The notes under the pieces were generated by a model. The model saw only the letters and a program-made list of their open reading frames with translations. It made no database searches and was not told where the DNA came from. From positions 1-38,881 of the forward strand of contig DLUF01000088.1 in the NCBI GenBank assembly GCA_002742765.1: DNA of 38,881 nucleotides. Reading direction: 5' to 3'. Of this stretch, positions 7,660 to 16,686 are shown in pieces (positions within the stretch are counted from its first letter, which is position 1; the number at the start of each line of letters is the position of its first letter). The translations under genes were made by a program, and so were the position numbers. The DNA comes from Sulfurospirillum sp. UBA12182. GTDB taxonomy: Bacteria; Campylobacterota; Campylobacteria; Campylobacterales; Sulfurospirillaceae.

Positions 7660-8820
7660 ATGAAAACAAATCAAAAATACTATATTGGCTCTTTTATCGC
7701 AGTAGTTTTTTGTCTACTTATTTTTTACTTTGTACAACAGCAAAAACAATACGAAAACATAATCCTAGGTACTTCTTTACCATTAAGTGGTATAAATCAA
7801 GACTTAGGAAATGAGATAATGGAGGGGGCAAATAGCTATTTTAGCCACATCAATGCAAAAGGTGGTATCAATGACAAACATATACAATTTCTCTTTTATG
7901 ACGATAAATACGAACCTCAAAACACTTTAATCAATATCCAAAAACTTCTATACGAAGATAATGTCTTTGCTCTTTTTGGTTTTGTAGGCACTCCAACAGC
8001 AAAAAAAGTTTTACCACTTGTCATCGACTCAAAAGTCCCTTTTATCGCACCTTATACTGGTGCTTCATTTTTAAGAAGATCAGATATCTCCAACATCATA
8101 AACTTTAGAGCCTCGTATGAACAAGAGATTGAGGGTATTGTTGATTATCTTTATCGCAAAAAAAATATCACTAAATTTTCTATTTTTTATCAAAATGACG
8201 ACTTTGGAGAAGAAGGATACATCGCACTCATAAAGGCTTTACAAAAGAGAAATTTAACGCTTATTTCAGAGGGAACTTATAAGAGAAACACTCTTTCAGT
8301 CTCTCACGCAATTCATGAGATTAAAAATGGAAATCCAGAAGCTGTTATCGTCATAGGAGCTTATAAACCTAGTGCTAGATTTATCCAAAAAGCAAAAGAG
8401 TGTTGCTTTGAAAATACGATTTTTGCACCTATCTCTTTTGTAAATTCAGATGCACTCATACGAGAGCTTGATTGTGAAGGAGCAAATATAATCTTCTCAC
8501 AAACTGTCCCCTCCTTTGATGATGAGAGTATTGCAGTGGCTAAAGAGTATAAAAAGCTTCTGAATTTTTACTATCCAAATGCAAAGCCAAGTCATGTCTC
8601 TTTTGAGTCATTTTTAGCAGCAAAAGCCGTAGCAAAAGCTTTAGAAAATACAGGCGAAAATCTAACAAGAGATAATTTTATATATCAATTAACTCATCTT
8701 AATCCAAATGTTTTAGATGGAATTTCCATAGAATACAAAAGTACACAGCTTCTCAACAAAACTTACCTTTTAAACTTTGAGAATATGCGATTTAATATCC
8801 TTTTTGAGGGAGAATACTAG
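7660..8820 (+). CDS. Membrane-anchored periplasmic ligand-binding protein (LivJ/AmiC type)
   Basis: This 386-aa protein has one N-terminal hydrophobic segment (residues 8-26) that looks like an uncleaved anchor. A type I periplasmic binding fold follows: 'GTSLPLSGINQDLG', 'INAKGGINDKHIQF', 'FGFVGTPTAKKVLPLV', 'FIAPYTGASF' and 'FYQNDDFGEEGY' are the usual blocks of branched-chain amino acid/amide binding proteins. No transporter permease or ATPase is nearby. Instead it overlaps the next gene, a sensor kinase, by one base (TAGTG). I therefore infer a sensory role: ligand binding outside the membrane passed to the kinase. The ligand is unknown; formate-related or selenium-related signals are only suggested by location. 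Confidence 0.85.
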   Translation: MKTNQKYYIGSFIAVVFCLLIFYFVQQQKQYENIILGTSLPLSGINQDLGNEIMEGANSYFSHINAKGGINDKHIQFLFYDDKYEPQNTLINIQKLLYEDNVFALFGFVGTPTAKKVLPLVIDSKVPFIAPYTGASFLRRSDISNIINFRASYEQEIEGIVDYLYRKKNITKFSIFYQNDDFGEEGYIALIKALQKRNLTLISEGTYKRNTLSVSHAIHEIKNGNPEAVIVIGAYKPSARFIQKAKECCFENTIFAPISFVNSDALIRELDCEGANIIFSQTVPSFDDESIAVAKEYKKLLNFYYPNAKPSHVSFESFLAAKAVAKALENTGENLTRDNFIYQLTHLNPNVLDGISIEYKSTQLLNKTYLLNFENMRFNILFEGEY

Positions 8821-10433
8821 TGTCTTTATATAGATATATCAACCTCATCTTAAACAAAATAGAATTTTCAAGTAAAACAAAATTGCTCATATCCATCATA
8901 GCTGCGGGGATGATTGCCATAGGTTTTTTGATGTTTATCTCTATCTTTGCGATTAAATTTGATTATGAAACACTTTTCCAAAAAAGAACAACCCCACAAG
9001 TGGAACTTGAAGAGATAAAAGATATTTATACGGTAAATATACACAACTCTTTGTTGGATATTAAACAAAATGAGTTAAGTCCTAAAAATGCTATTGAAGT
9101 GATTATGCTAGCAAGACAAATCATCTCTGCCCAATGGGCAAACTATAAAACTTCTATATCAAAAGATATAGGTGGTGTTCCTGAATTTGCTAGTAATTGG
9201 CTAAACTTTTTCCTTTTTATAGAAAATCTACCAGAAAAAAATCTTTATCAAAAAAGTATTGTTAAAAAGATAGAAGAGAAGATGCAAAGCATAGATGTAC
9301 AAACTAATAAAGTTATCTTATATCTTCAAAATAAACAAACAGAACAGTTACAAGATGGAACGATTGATAAAATCATCTTTGAAATCAACTCAATCAACAT
9401 CTATATCTCAAGCCTTATCAAATCCCATCTTAAAGATGCAATTGCAGAAAAACATCGAAATGATAAAATTTTTTCTATCAGTATCTATATGCTTTTTTTA
9501 CTTATAGGATTTGTTTTTGCCCTTAGCATTATCATCTCTTTTATCATTATAAATCACTTCAAAGAACTCCATAATTCTCTTGAGGACATGGTTAACCTCA
9601 AAACAAAAGAGTTGCAAAATCTCAATGCCTCTTTGGAAAAAAGGATAAAAAAAGAGGTCGAAAACAGCCGTAAAAAAGACCAAATCATGTTCCAACAAGC
9701 ACGTCTTGCAAGTCTTGGGGAAATGTTACAAAACATCGCCCATCAATGGCGTCAACCACTTGGGGCTTTGATGATGATAGTACAAAGTTTTCAAACCAAA
9801 TTTATAACAGGAAAATTAAACGAAGAGTTTATCAATACTAGAGTAGAAGATGCTCAAATGCTTGCCCAAAACATGTCTGATACTTTAGAGGATTTTAGAA
9901 CTTTTTTTAATCCTAACAAAACGCATAAGAAGTTTAATCTTAACAAAGTGGTAGAAAAATCTATCGATCTCTCAAAATATCAAATCGAAAAAGAGAATAT
10001 TCAAGTCTATTTCACTTCTAATGAAGATCTTGAAATTTATGGTTTTGAAAATGAACTCACACATGTTATGCTCAATCTCATAAACAACTCCAAAGATGCT
10101 CTCAAATCAAGAGAAATAAAAGAGAAAAAAATCTGGATTATGGTAAAAAAAACACAAGTCAATGCTTTTATCAATGTTATAGATAATGCTGGCGGGATAA
10201 AAAAAGATATAATGGCAAAGGTATTTGACCCATATTTTACAACTAAACATCAAAGTATCGGAACGGGAATTGGGCTTTATATGTCTAAACAGATGATTGA
10301 AAAGCACATGAATGGAAAAATTTGGTGTAAAAACATCAAACATAAATTAGGTGATTCCAAGCTCTATGAGTGTGCTATGTTTACCATCGAAATTCCACTT
10401 TACTTAAAAACAGATACTGAGAAAACAATATGA
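8820..10433 (+). CDS. Sensor histidine kinase of a three-component system
   Basis: This 537-aa protein has membrane helices at about residues 22-46 and 219-245, which enclose a helical periplasmic domain of about 170 residues. A coiled coil (about 250-290) follows, then the phospho-acceptor box 'NIAHQWRQP' with His308. A HATPase domain follows: N box 'LNLINNSKDAL', 'DNAGGI', 'DPYFTTK', 'GTGIGLYMSK'. The periplasmic region could dock the binding protein encoded just upstream. The start is GTG 8820, which overlaps the previous stop and follows GAGGGAG. The response regulator follows after 73 nt. This kinase type, with HQWRQP, is common in Campylobacterota. The signal is unknown. Confidence 0.9.
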   Translation: MSLYRYINLILNKIEFSSKTKLLISIIAAGMIAIGFLMFISIFAIKFDYETLFQKRTTPQVELEEIKDIYTVNIHNSLLDIKQNELSPKNAIEVIMLARQIISAQWANYKTSISKDIGGVPEFASNWLNFFLFIENLPEKNLYQKSIVKKIEEKMQSIDVQTNKVILYLQNKQTEQLQDGTIDKIIFEINSINIYISSLIKSHLKDAIAEKHRNDKIFSISIYMLFLLIGFVFALSIIISFIIINHFKELHNSLEDMVNLKTKELQNLNASLEKRIKKEVENSRKKDQIMFQQARLASLGEMLQNIAHQWRQPLGALMMIVQSFQTKFITGKLNEEFINTRVEDAQMLAQNMSDTLEDFRTFFNPNKTHKKFNLNKVVEKSIDLSKYQIEKENIQVYFTSNEDLEIYGFENELTHVMLNLINNSKDALKSREIKEKKIWIMVKKTQVNAFINVIDNAGGIKKDIMAKVFDPYFTTKHQSIGTGIGLYMSKQMIEKHMNGKIWCKNIKHKLGDSKLYECAMFTIEIPLYLKTDTEKTI

Positions 10434-10506
10434 AAATAACTGCCCAAAATGAATCTTTATTCTTTTATTTTGGTGTAACTTTATTTTTGAAAAAGGAGAT
10501 ATTGAT

Positions 10507-11178
10507 ATGAATAGAAGAGATTTTGATTTGCTCAATGGCTTTAATATTCTCTACCTTGAAGATGAAGCTGATTTACTAAAACATACAACTGCTGTACTTG
10601 AAGATTTTACAAAAAATATTTTTGCGGTGCAAACTTGCAATGAAGCTCTTGAGGTTCTAAAAAAACATCGTATAGATGTTATTATCTCCGATATCTTACT
10701 CAAAAATGAAAATGGAATTGAATTTTTAAACTACATCAAAAATGAGTTAGGTTATAAAATCCCAGCTATCTTAACTACCGCTCATACAGATACTGAGCAT
10801 TTATTAGATGCTATCAAACTCAAAGTAGAAAACTACATAGTAAAGCCTATCAATATAAAAGAACTTTTAAACTCTTTACACGATGTTCTCTTACCAAAAA
10901 TCCAAGAAAAAGAGATTGAGAAATCTTATAATATCATCAAAACAATCTCTGCAGTTACAGATGGAAAACAAGTAGAAATGATTCGTTTTATTATCAAAAA
11001 CCTTGATGATGAAGGAGTATTGAACTACTCTTATAGTGAGATTATGGAGAGAGTTGATGTAAGCAAACCTACGGTTATCAAACTTTTTAAACAGTTAAAT
11101 GACCTTGAAATCTTAGTGAAAATCCAAAATGGGAAATACCGCTTTGACGAATCAAAACTCCCGATTCCAACTGTTTAA
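10507..11178 (+). CDS. Response regulator with receiver and C-terminal helix-turn-helix
   Basis: This 223-aa protein has a receiver domain with acidic residues E18/D19, phospho-acceptor Asp62 ('VIISDILL'), 'LTTAH' and 'VKPIN'. The output domain (about 130-215) has 'YSEIMERVDVSKPTVIKLFKQLNDLEILVKIQNGKYRF', a winged-helix pattern unlike OmpR, NarL or NtrC outputs. It probably regulates transcription for the kinase just upstream. The divergent fdh operon and the following selA gene are the nearest candidate targets. AAGGAG lies 8 nt before the ATG. A 7-bp inverted repeat, CCAAAAT/ATTTTGG (10444-10473), lies in the 73-nt gap and could be a weak hairpin or a site. Confidence 0.88.
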   Translation: MNRRDFDLLNGFNILYLEDEADLLKHTTAVLEDFTKNIFAVQTCNEALEVLKKHRIDVIISDILLKNENGIEFLNYIKNELGYKIPAILTTAHTDTEHLLDAIKLKVENYIVKPINIKELLNSLHDVLLPKIQEKEIEKSYNIIKTISAVTDGKQVEMIRFIIKNLDDEGVLNYSYSEIMERVDVSKPTVIKLFKQLNDLEILVKIQNGKYRFDESKLPIPTV

Positions 11179-11190
11179 GGCTATATACAG

Positions 11191-12519
11191 ATGAAAACTC
11201 TAAGAGATATACCAAAAATCGATAAATTTTTAAATCATAAACTCTTTCCTTCACAAAATGCACTTTTAACCTCTATCGCACAAAAAAGGATAGCTAAACT
11301 CAGAGAAGATATGCTTGCTAAAAAAATAGAAGATTTTGATGAGGACATTTTGGTACAAGAAGTTTTAAAAGCTTACACCCAGTCTTTTGAATCTTCCCTA
11401 AAACCTCTTATCAATGCTACTGGCGTTATCTTACATACAAATATGGGACGTAGTGTCATCTCTAAAGAGGTTTTAAACAAAGCATCAAAAGTGATATGTG
11501 GCTATTCAAATTTAGAGTACAATCAAGAAGCAGGATGCAGAGGTGAGAGGTATGAGCATGTCAGTGAACATCTCAAAACACTCTTACATGTAGAAGATGT
11601 TTTAGTAGTAAACAATAATGCAAGTGCTGTTTTTCTTATCCTAAACACTTTTGCAAAAGACAAAGAAGCCATAGTTTCAAGAGGTGAATTAGTTGAGATA
11701 GGTGGAAGCTTTAGAATCCCAGAGGTTATGAAGCAAAGTGGAGCTATCTTACACGAAGTAGGTGCTACAAATAAAACAAAAAAAGCTGATTATGCAAATG
11801 CCATCAATGAAAACACCGTAATGCTTATGAAAGTACATCAATCAAACTTTTCAATCGAAGGCTTTAGCGAAACCACCTCTTATGAGGACATTAAAGAGCT
11901 TTGTGAGGCAAATCAATTACTTGATTATTATGACCTTGGAAGTGGCTATATCCCAGAACTTCCTTATAACCTTGGTAACAACGAACCCTCTTTGCCAACG
12001 ATACTTAAAAACAATCCTTCGCTTATAAGCTTCAGCGGAGATAAACTCTTTGGGAGTGCTCAAGCTGGCATCATCGCAGGGCGAAAAGAGCTTATAGAAA
12101 AACTCAAAAAAAACCAACTTCTAAGAATGCTTCGCGTAGATAAGATAACACTAAGTATTTTAGAAGAGACTATAAAAGCTTACTTACAAGAGAAGTTTGA
12201 GCTTATCCCTACTCTTTGGTTACTTCAAAGAGATATCAAAGAGCTGAAAAAAAGAGCCACGAGTGTGAGAAATAAAATAGGCAAAGATAAATGTGAGATT
12301 ATCGAAACAAAAACATTTATGGGTGGTGGAACTCTACCAAATAGAGAGTTTCCAACTATCGCGATAAGCATAAAAGGAAAAGCTACGATTTTAGAAAAGA
12401 AATTTCGTCAAAATAACCTCATAGGAAGAATTGAAAACGATAAATTTCTCATAGACTTTAGAAGTATCTTACCAGATACGGAAGAAGACATTGTCAAGAT
12501 TTGTCAAAAAGTGATTTAA
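11191..12519 (+). CDS. selA: L-seryl-tRNA(Sec) selenium transferase
   Basis: This 442-aa PLP enzyme converts seryl-tRNA(Sec) to selenocysteinyl-tRNA(Sec) using selenophosphate. Family blocks are visible: 'INATGVILHTNMGRS' (residues 74-88), 'NNNASAVFLIL' (141-151), 'SRGELVEIGGSFRIPEVM' (163-180), and the PLP lysine in 'SFSGDKLFG', Lys285. Length is slightly below E. coli SelA (463 aa) but complete. It lies 12 nt after the response regulator and directly abuts mntP, so the run from 7660 to 13077 may be one operon. With selB nearby, it supports selenocysteine insertion into the fdhA of this window. Confidence 0.95.
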   Translation: MKTLRDIPKIDKFLNHKLFPSQNALLTSIAQKRIAKLREDMLAKKIEDFDEDILVQEVLKAYTQSFESSLKPLINATGVILHTNMGRSVISKEVLNKASKVICGYSNLEYNQEAGCRGERYEHVSEHLKTLLHVEDVLVVNNNASAVFLILNTFAKDKEAIVSRGELVEIGGSFRIPEVMKQSGAILHEVGATNKTKKADYANAINENTVMLMKVHQSNFSIEGFSETTSYEDIKELCEANQLLDYYDLGSGYIPELPYNLGNNEPSLPTILKNNPSLISFSGDKLFGSAQAGIIAGRKELIEKLKKNQLLRMLRVDKITLSILEETIKAYLQEKFELIPTLWLLQRDIKELKKRATSVRNKIGKDKCEIIETKTFMGGGTLPNREFPTIAISIKGKATILEKKFRQNNLIGRIENDKFLIDFRSILPDTEEDIVKICQKVI

Positions 12520-13077
12520 ATGTTTTTAGAAGTTTTTATCTTAGCTCTAGCCCTTAGCATGGATGCTTTTGCTGTATCAGTTGGTCTTGGTTCAAAATTA
12601 TCACAAAACAGAAGGGCTTTTGCAACAAAAGCTGCTTTACTTTTTGGTTTTTTTCAAGCATTTATGCCGCTTATTGGCTTTTTAGCAGGAATTGGTTTAG
12701 AGAGTTTTATCAAAGAATTTGACCATTGGATTGCCTTTATTCTCTTAGTTTTTATCGGAGCAAAGATGATATACGAATCCTTTGAAGAAGAGATAGAAGA
12801 TAGTATCTGCAAGCTCTCAAATAAACTTTTACTTAGTTTAGCAATCGCGACAAGTATTGATGCTATGGCGGCTGGATTTACACTCGCTTTGTTTGAGTTA
12901 CATTTTTTAATCTCTATTGCTATCATAGGTATCGTTACATTTTTTATGAGCTTTATAGGTGTTTATATCGGTGCAAAAGGCAGCAAACTTCTTGAAAGTA
13001 AAGCGGAATTTTTAGGTGGATTTGTACTTATTATCATAGGTTTTAAGATACTTTTTGAACATCTTGGACTTTTGTAA
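12520..13077 (+). CDS. mntP: Manganese efflux pump MntP-like membrane protein
   Basis: This 185-aa protein is almost entirely hydrophobic, with about six membrane helices. It carries the two MntP half-repeats: 'LALALSMDAFAVSVGLG' (residues 7-23) and 'LAIATSIDAMAAGFTLAL' (around 107-124), each with the conserved Asp. The family exports Mn2+ from the cytoplasm. Its ATG begins at the base after the selA stop codon, so translation is coupled. The functional link to the selenium genes is unclear; it may be only a hitchhiker in the operon. Confidence 0.88.
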   Translation: MFLEVFILALALSMDAFAVSVGLGSKLSQNRRAFATKAALLFGFFQAFMPLIGFLAGIGLESFIKEFDHWIAFILLVFIGAKMIYESFEEEIEDSICKLSNKLLLSLAIATSIDAMAAGFTLALFELHFLISIAIIGIVTFFMSFIGVYIGAKGSKLLESKAEFLGGFVLIIIGFKILFEHLGLL

Positions 13078-13104
13078 CATACATCACAGATAAAAAAACC
13101 TCTC

Positions 13105-13127
13105 AAAGAGAAAATTCTCTCTTTTTT
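13105..13127 (+). terminator. Possible weak intrinsic terminator after mntP
   Basis: AAAGAGA (13105-13111) pairs with TCTCTTT (13118-13124) around AAATTC, and three more T follow (TTTAAA). The stem has only three G-C pairs, so it would be weak. It lies 28 nt after the mntP stop. In one frame the same bases would encode P-L-K-E-K-I-L-S-F-L, resembling part of a Crp/Fnr helix, so this may be regulator remnant instead. Confidence 0.4.
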
Positions 13128-13139
13128 AAATTTATCATA

Positions 13140-13265
13140 AAGCTAAGGTATGAAGAGATAGCAAGTGACCTAGGAACTTCTCGTGTTGTTGTAAGCCGTA
13201 TTTTAAAAGATTTGAAGAATGATGGTAAACTAAAACTATACCGTAGATATATACAATTCCTCTAA
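13140..13265 (+). pseudogene. C-terminal helix-turn-helix remnant of a Crp/Fnr-family regulator
   Basis: This frame reads K-L-R-Y-E-E-I-A-S-D-L-G-T-S-R-V-V-V-S-R and continues I-L-K-D-L-K-N-D-G-K-L-K-L-Y-R-R-Y-I-Q-F-L, then a stop. That is the recognition helix-turn-helix and wing of a Crp/Fnr protein. No cyclic-nucleotide-type sensor domain is present: the mntP gene ends at 13077, and the frame has no start. A short stretch in another frame upstream (about 13090-13137) may be the helix that normally precedes it, which implies a frameshift or deletion. It is most likely a leftover of a deleted regulator gene between mntP and selB. Confidence 0.75.
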
Positions 13266-13335
13266 ATTTATCTTCTTTTTGGTCAACTTTTTCTATACTA
13301 CTAAATTGATTTGTAATTGCTAAAGGGGTGTTTAG

Positions 13336-15174
13336 ATGAAACAACATATCATTGTTGGAACAGCAGGTCATGTTGACCATGGTAAAACCGCACTAATAGA
13401 AGCTTTAAGTGGATTTGTAGGTGATACTTTAGAAGAAGAAAAAAGACGTGGAATTACTATAAATCTCAGTTTTTCAAACTTAGAAAACAGTGAAAAGAAC
13501 ATAGCGTTTATCGACGTTCCTGGTCATGAAAGTCTGCTAAAAAACATGATAGCAGGTGCTTTTGGTTTCGATGCTAGCATGGTTGTTGTTGATGTAAATG
13601 AAGGCATAATGCCTCAAACAAACGAACATCTTGAAATTTTAAATCTTTTACATGTAAATACAATTATCATAGCTTTAACCAAAGCTGACTTAGCAAGCCC
13701 TGAACAGATTGAATCGCGTGTTCAAGAGATAAAAGAGTATATGCAAAATTTTCAACACTTGAACCTTAAGTCTATCTTACCTGTAAGTATCTACGATACA
13801 ACTTCTATCGAAAATCTTAAAAATGAACTTTTTTCTATCCCTTCAATTCCAAAACTAAGCAATGGACTTTTTAGATACTACATAGACCGCTCTTTCTCTC
13901 TCGCTGGTGTTGGAACGGTTGTTACGGGGACTGTTTTAGATGGTAGCATACAAGTTGGAGATAAAGTTTATGTTCCTGAAAAAGAGACTGAAATCGTTGT
14001 TAGAAACCTTCAAGTCCATGAACATGATGTTTCATTAGCCCATAGTTCTCAAAGAACGGCTATCAACCTTCAAAATCCAAAAATAAGCTTGAAAAAAGGA
14101 ACTCTTTTATGTAAAAAAGGTTTCATAAAAGGTTTTAATAGTGTTGATGTTTGGATTGAAGGCATTGCAAATGCTAAAATCAAACACGATTCAAAAGTTA
14201 TTTTATTTGTAGGAACAAAGCAAATCGAAACAAAGATTTTACTCTATGAGAGTGAAGAGAGCATCGAAAAAGGATATGCAAAACTTTTATTTAACCAAAA
14301 GATGTTTTTAGTTCACAATGAACCTTTTATCATCTGTGTAAGTGGTCGAACCATAGGAGGAGGAAGAGTCCTTAATCCTGTTCAAGATCCTATCAAGAAA
14401 AAAGTGAAGATGCAACTCCTTCAAGCTTTAAATATCAAAGATTTTAAAACAGCTTTTGAAATCTTAGTCAACATTCATAGACGAGGATTTGGTCTCATCT
14501 CTTCTAACCAGAGATTTGGTTTAAATCATGATGAGGCAATTTGCATCGCAAAAGAGATAGATAACATCTTTGTTGATGAAAAAAATCTCGTCCTTTATCC
14601 GATGGATATCAAAGATGAACTAGCAAAAATCGTCTATAACATTTACAACAAAAACCAGTATGCTCTTCTCTCAGCAAACTCCTTAGCACTTAAAATCAAA
14701 TGGGCAAGTCAAGCACTTTTAGAAGAAGTTTTAGAGGAGATTTGCAAAAGTGGCAAACTCACCTTTGAAAATGGAATTTATAAAAATGCACATATAGATA
14801 TAGATAATATAGACACCTTAGTAGAAGAGAAGATTTATGAGATTTTAAAAACAGAAAATTTTACTCCAACAGCTCCGTATAACATCTATGAAGACTTAGA
14901 TATTGATAGAAAGATGGGAGATGATGCACTCAAACGCCTTACTCGTGCGAGAAAAGTTGTTCGTCTAGCACATAATCTTTTTGTAACAACAGATACACTC
15001 ACCACAGTTATGTCCAGACTAAGAGAACTCATAAGAACACAAGGGTATGTGGATATAAGTATGTTTCGTGAGCATTATGATTTTAGTAGAAAATACCTTA
15101 TAGCATATCTTGATTATCTTGATTTATATGATGATATAAAAAAAGATGGGGATAAACGTATCCTCAACTCTTAA
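13336..15174 (+). CDS. selB: Selenocysteine-specific translation elongation factor
   Basis: This 612-aa GTPase brings Sec-tRNA(Sec) to the ribosome at UGA codons marked by a SECIS hairpin. The P-loop 'GTAGHVDHGKT' is at residues 8-17, the switch region 'RGITINLSF' at about 38-46, the G3 'DVPGHE' at about 60-65, and 'TKADL' at about 115. EF-Tu-like beta-barrel domains follow ('VGTVVTGTVLDG'). The C-terminal 250 residues form the winged-helix array that binds SECIS RNA, ending near 'YLDYLDLYDDIKKDGDKR'. The start is ATG 13336, with GGGG upstream. Its end overlaps the convergent EAL-HDOD gene by 4 bp. Its substrate in this window is the fdhA UGA. Confidence 0.96.
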   Translation: MKQHIIVGTAGHVDHGKTALIEALSGFVGDTLEEEKRRGITINLSFSNLENSEKNIAFIDVPGHESLLKNMIAGAFGFDASMVVVDVNEGIMPQTNEHLEILNLLHVNTIIIALTKADLASPEQIESRVQEIKEYMQNFQHLNLKSILPVSIYDTTSIENLKNELFSIPSIPKLSNGLFRYYIDRSFSLAGVGTVVTGTVLDGSIQVGDKVYVPEKETEIVVRNLQVHEHDVSLAHSSQRTAINLQNPKISLKKGTLLCKKGFIKGFNSVDVWIEGIANAKIKHDSKVILFVGTKQIETKILLYESEESIEKGYAKLLFNQKMFLVHNEPFIICVSGRTIGGGRVLNPVQDPIKKKVKMQLLQALNIKDFKTAFEILVNIHRRGFGLISSNQRFGLNHDEAICIAKEIDNIFVDEKNLVLYPMDIKDELAKIVYNIYNKNQYALLSANSLALKIKWASQALLEEVLEEICKSGKLTFENGIYKNAHIDIDNIDTLVEEKIYEILKTENFTPTAPYNIYEDLDIDRKMGDDALKRLTRARKVVRLAHNLFVTTDTLTTVMSRLRELIRTQGYVDISMFREHYDFSRKYLIAYLDYLDLYDDIKKDGDKRILNS

Positions 15175-16409
15175 TCTCTCTCATATCCTTTTTGAAGGAT
15201 ATGGGAAAACTCTTCATTTGAGATTTTTATCTCTTCTAAAATCTTTTCAGCTTGAGGCAAATCAAACTTTTCAATAGCCATCACAAGTTTAAGAATTTTG
15301 CCAAGTTCTCCTGTATGTTTTAAAAGAGCACCCTGAACATCTTCGTTTATCTGTATCTCTTCAAAAATCTTTTCCATAGGCATTTGAAGCATAATATCAA
15401 TTAACGATAAGATACCAACAAAAGAGGCTTCGTATTTATCTGCACACCCTTTTTTGCAACGCATAGCAATCTCTGCCATCAAGCGAGAACGAGTGATCGC
15501 CAAATCAAAAACAGGATTTTTCTTTATTTTACGCTCATCAAGCCCCATAGACTTAGAAAAAGCTATCAGTAGCAACCATTGACGAAGTGGCTTTTTGCCT
15601 AAAAGCGTTACCACTTGCATCATAGATTTGACCTCTTTTTTCAATCCTATATAGCAAGAGTTCATAAATCGCAAAAGCTGGATACTTAATTCAACCTCAC
15701 TCTCAAACTCTTTTACGATATCTTTTACATCAACATCATCAGAGTCTAAAAGATTAATCAATTGAAATATTTTCTTATAAGCTGGATCTAGAGATTTTTT
15801 AACAACAACATCTGGTTTTGCAAAATAGTATCCTTGAAAAAGTTCACATCCATAGCTTTTAAAAGTTTCATACTATTCTCTTGTTTCTACTTTTTCTGCT
15901 AAAAGCTTTATATTGTATTTTCTAAAAATTTCTAAGTTTTTTTCATCAACTTTATTATCATTTAAAAGAACATCTAGTTTGATAATATCCAGATAAGGAA
16001 AAATCGGCTCAAATTTTGAGATAAACTCAGAGCAGTTAAGAACATCATCAAGAGCAAATCTATATCCTAATTCTTTGAGTTTTTTTATCTTATCAATGAC
16101 AACATCATTGATAATAGTTGTCTCTAAAATCTCTAAAACAAATTTGTCTTGAGGAATTGCATAGATGAGTTGATCCATAAGGAATTCTTGGTCTATGTTT
16201 AAAAACGCATAAGAGTCGTTTACCAAAGATTTGATACCAAAGTGGTTTAAAGCATTTACTAAAACCTTAGCCGTGGCAAGTAAGTCATCATCAAAAAGAG
16301 TTTTGATTTCTCCATCATCATCTCTCATTCTAAAAAGTAATTCATAAGCATATATCTCATTATTAGCATCAATAATAGGCTGTCTTGCTATATAAATCTT
16401 ATCTGACAT
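15171..16409 (-). pseudogene. EAL-HDOD signalling protein interrupted by an in-frame amber codon
   Basis: Read through one TAG at 15873-15875, this is a single 412-residue frame of the YuxH-like EAL plus HDOD family. The first part (178 aa, from ATG 16409) has 'IYARQPI', 'YELLFR', 'LNIDQEFL', 'LEILETTI', 'ALDDV', 'IIKLDVL' and 'LLAEKVETRE', then the stop. The same frame continues with 'YETFKSYGCELFQGYYFAKP', the normal end of the EAL domain, and then a full HDOD domain. There is no frameshift, so a single base change (GAG or CAG to TAG) explains it. The HDOD half might be made from the internal start near 15761. Call: recent pseudogene, sequencing error, or less likely a suppressed stop. Confidence 0.85.
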
Positions 16410-16463
16410 ACAAAACCTTTGTTTTATTCTGCAAGATATAGTATATCGTATTATAACTTTTAT

Positions 16464-16667
16464 TTACTTTTGACATAACTCATCAAACCAAGCTTCATTT
16501 TCTTGACTTCTACTCTCTTTGGAACGATAAAGGTTTTTCAAGATAGAGATAAGCTCATCTTCTCGCATATACTCTAAAATGCTCAAATCCATCGGTACAG
16601 CATCTTTATCTGATTCGATTAACTTAGCAATTTCAACGATTAACTCTTTTTTTTCAATACTACTCAT
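16464..16667 (-). CDS. Hypothetical 67-aa acidic protein
   Basis: This small protein, starting 'MSSIEKKELIVEIAKLIESDKDAVPMDL', is helical, acidic, and lacks cysteines, a signal peptide and a membrane segment. 'LEYMREDELISILKNLYRSKE' in the middle looks like a helical hairpin. I do not recognise the family. It ends about 55 nt from the start of the EAL-HDOD gene on the same strand and is divergent from the thioredoxin-fold gene. Codon use is like its neighbours. The ribosome binding site is weak (AAAGAAG), so confidence is moderate. Confidence 0.6.
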   Translation of the reverse strand: MSSIEKKELIVEIAKLIESDKDAVPMDLSILEYMREDELISILKNLYRSKESRSQENEAWFDELCQK

Positions 16668-16686
16668 AATCTTCTTTACTCTTTAC

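Noticed and set aside
7660-8820. Binding protein as part of an ABC amino-acid importer
   Set aside because: No permease or ATPase genes nearby, an uncleaved N-terminal anchor, and overlap with a kinase gene favour a sensory role.
15873-15875. Amber codon as pyrrolysine
   Set aside because: No pyrrolysine genes or suitable enzyme context; Campylobacterota are not known to use it. A nonsense change is simpler.
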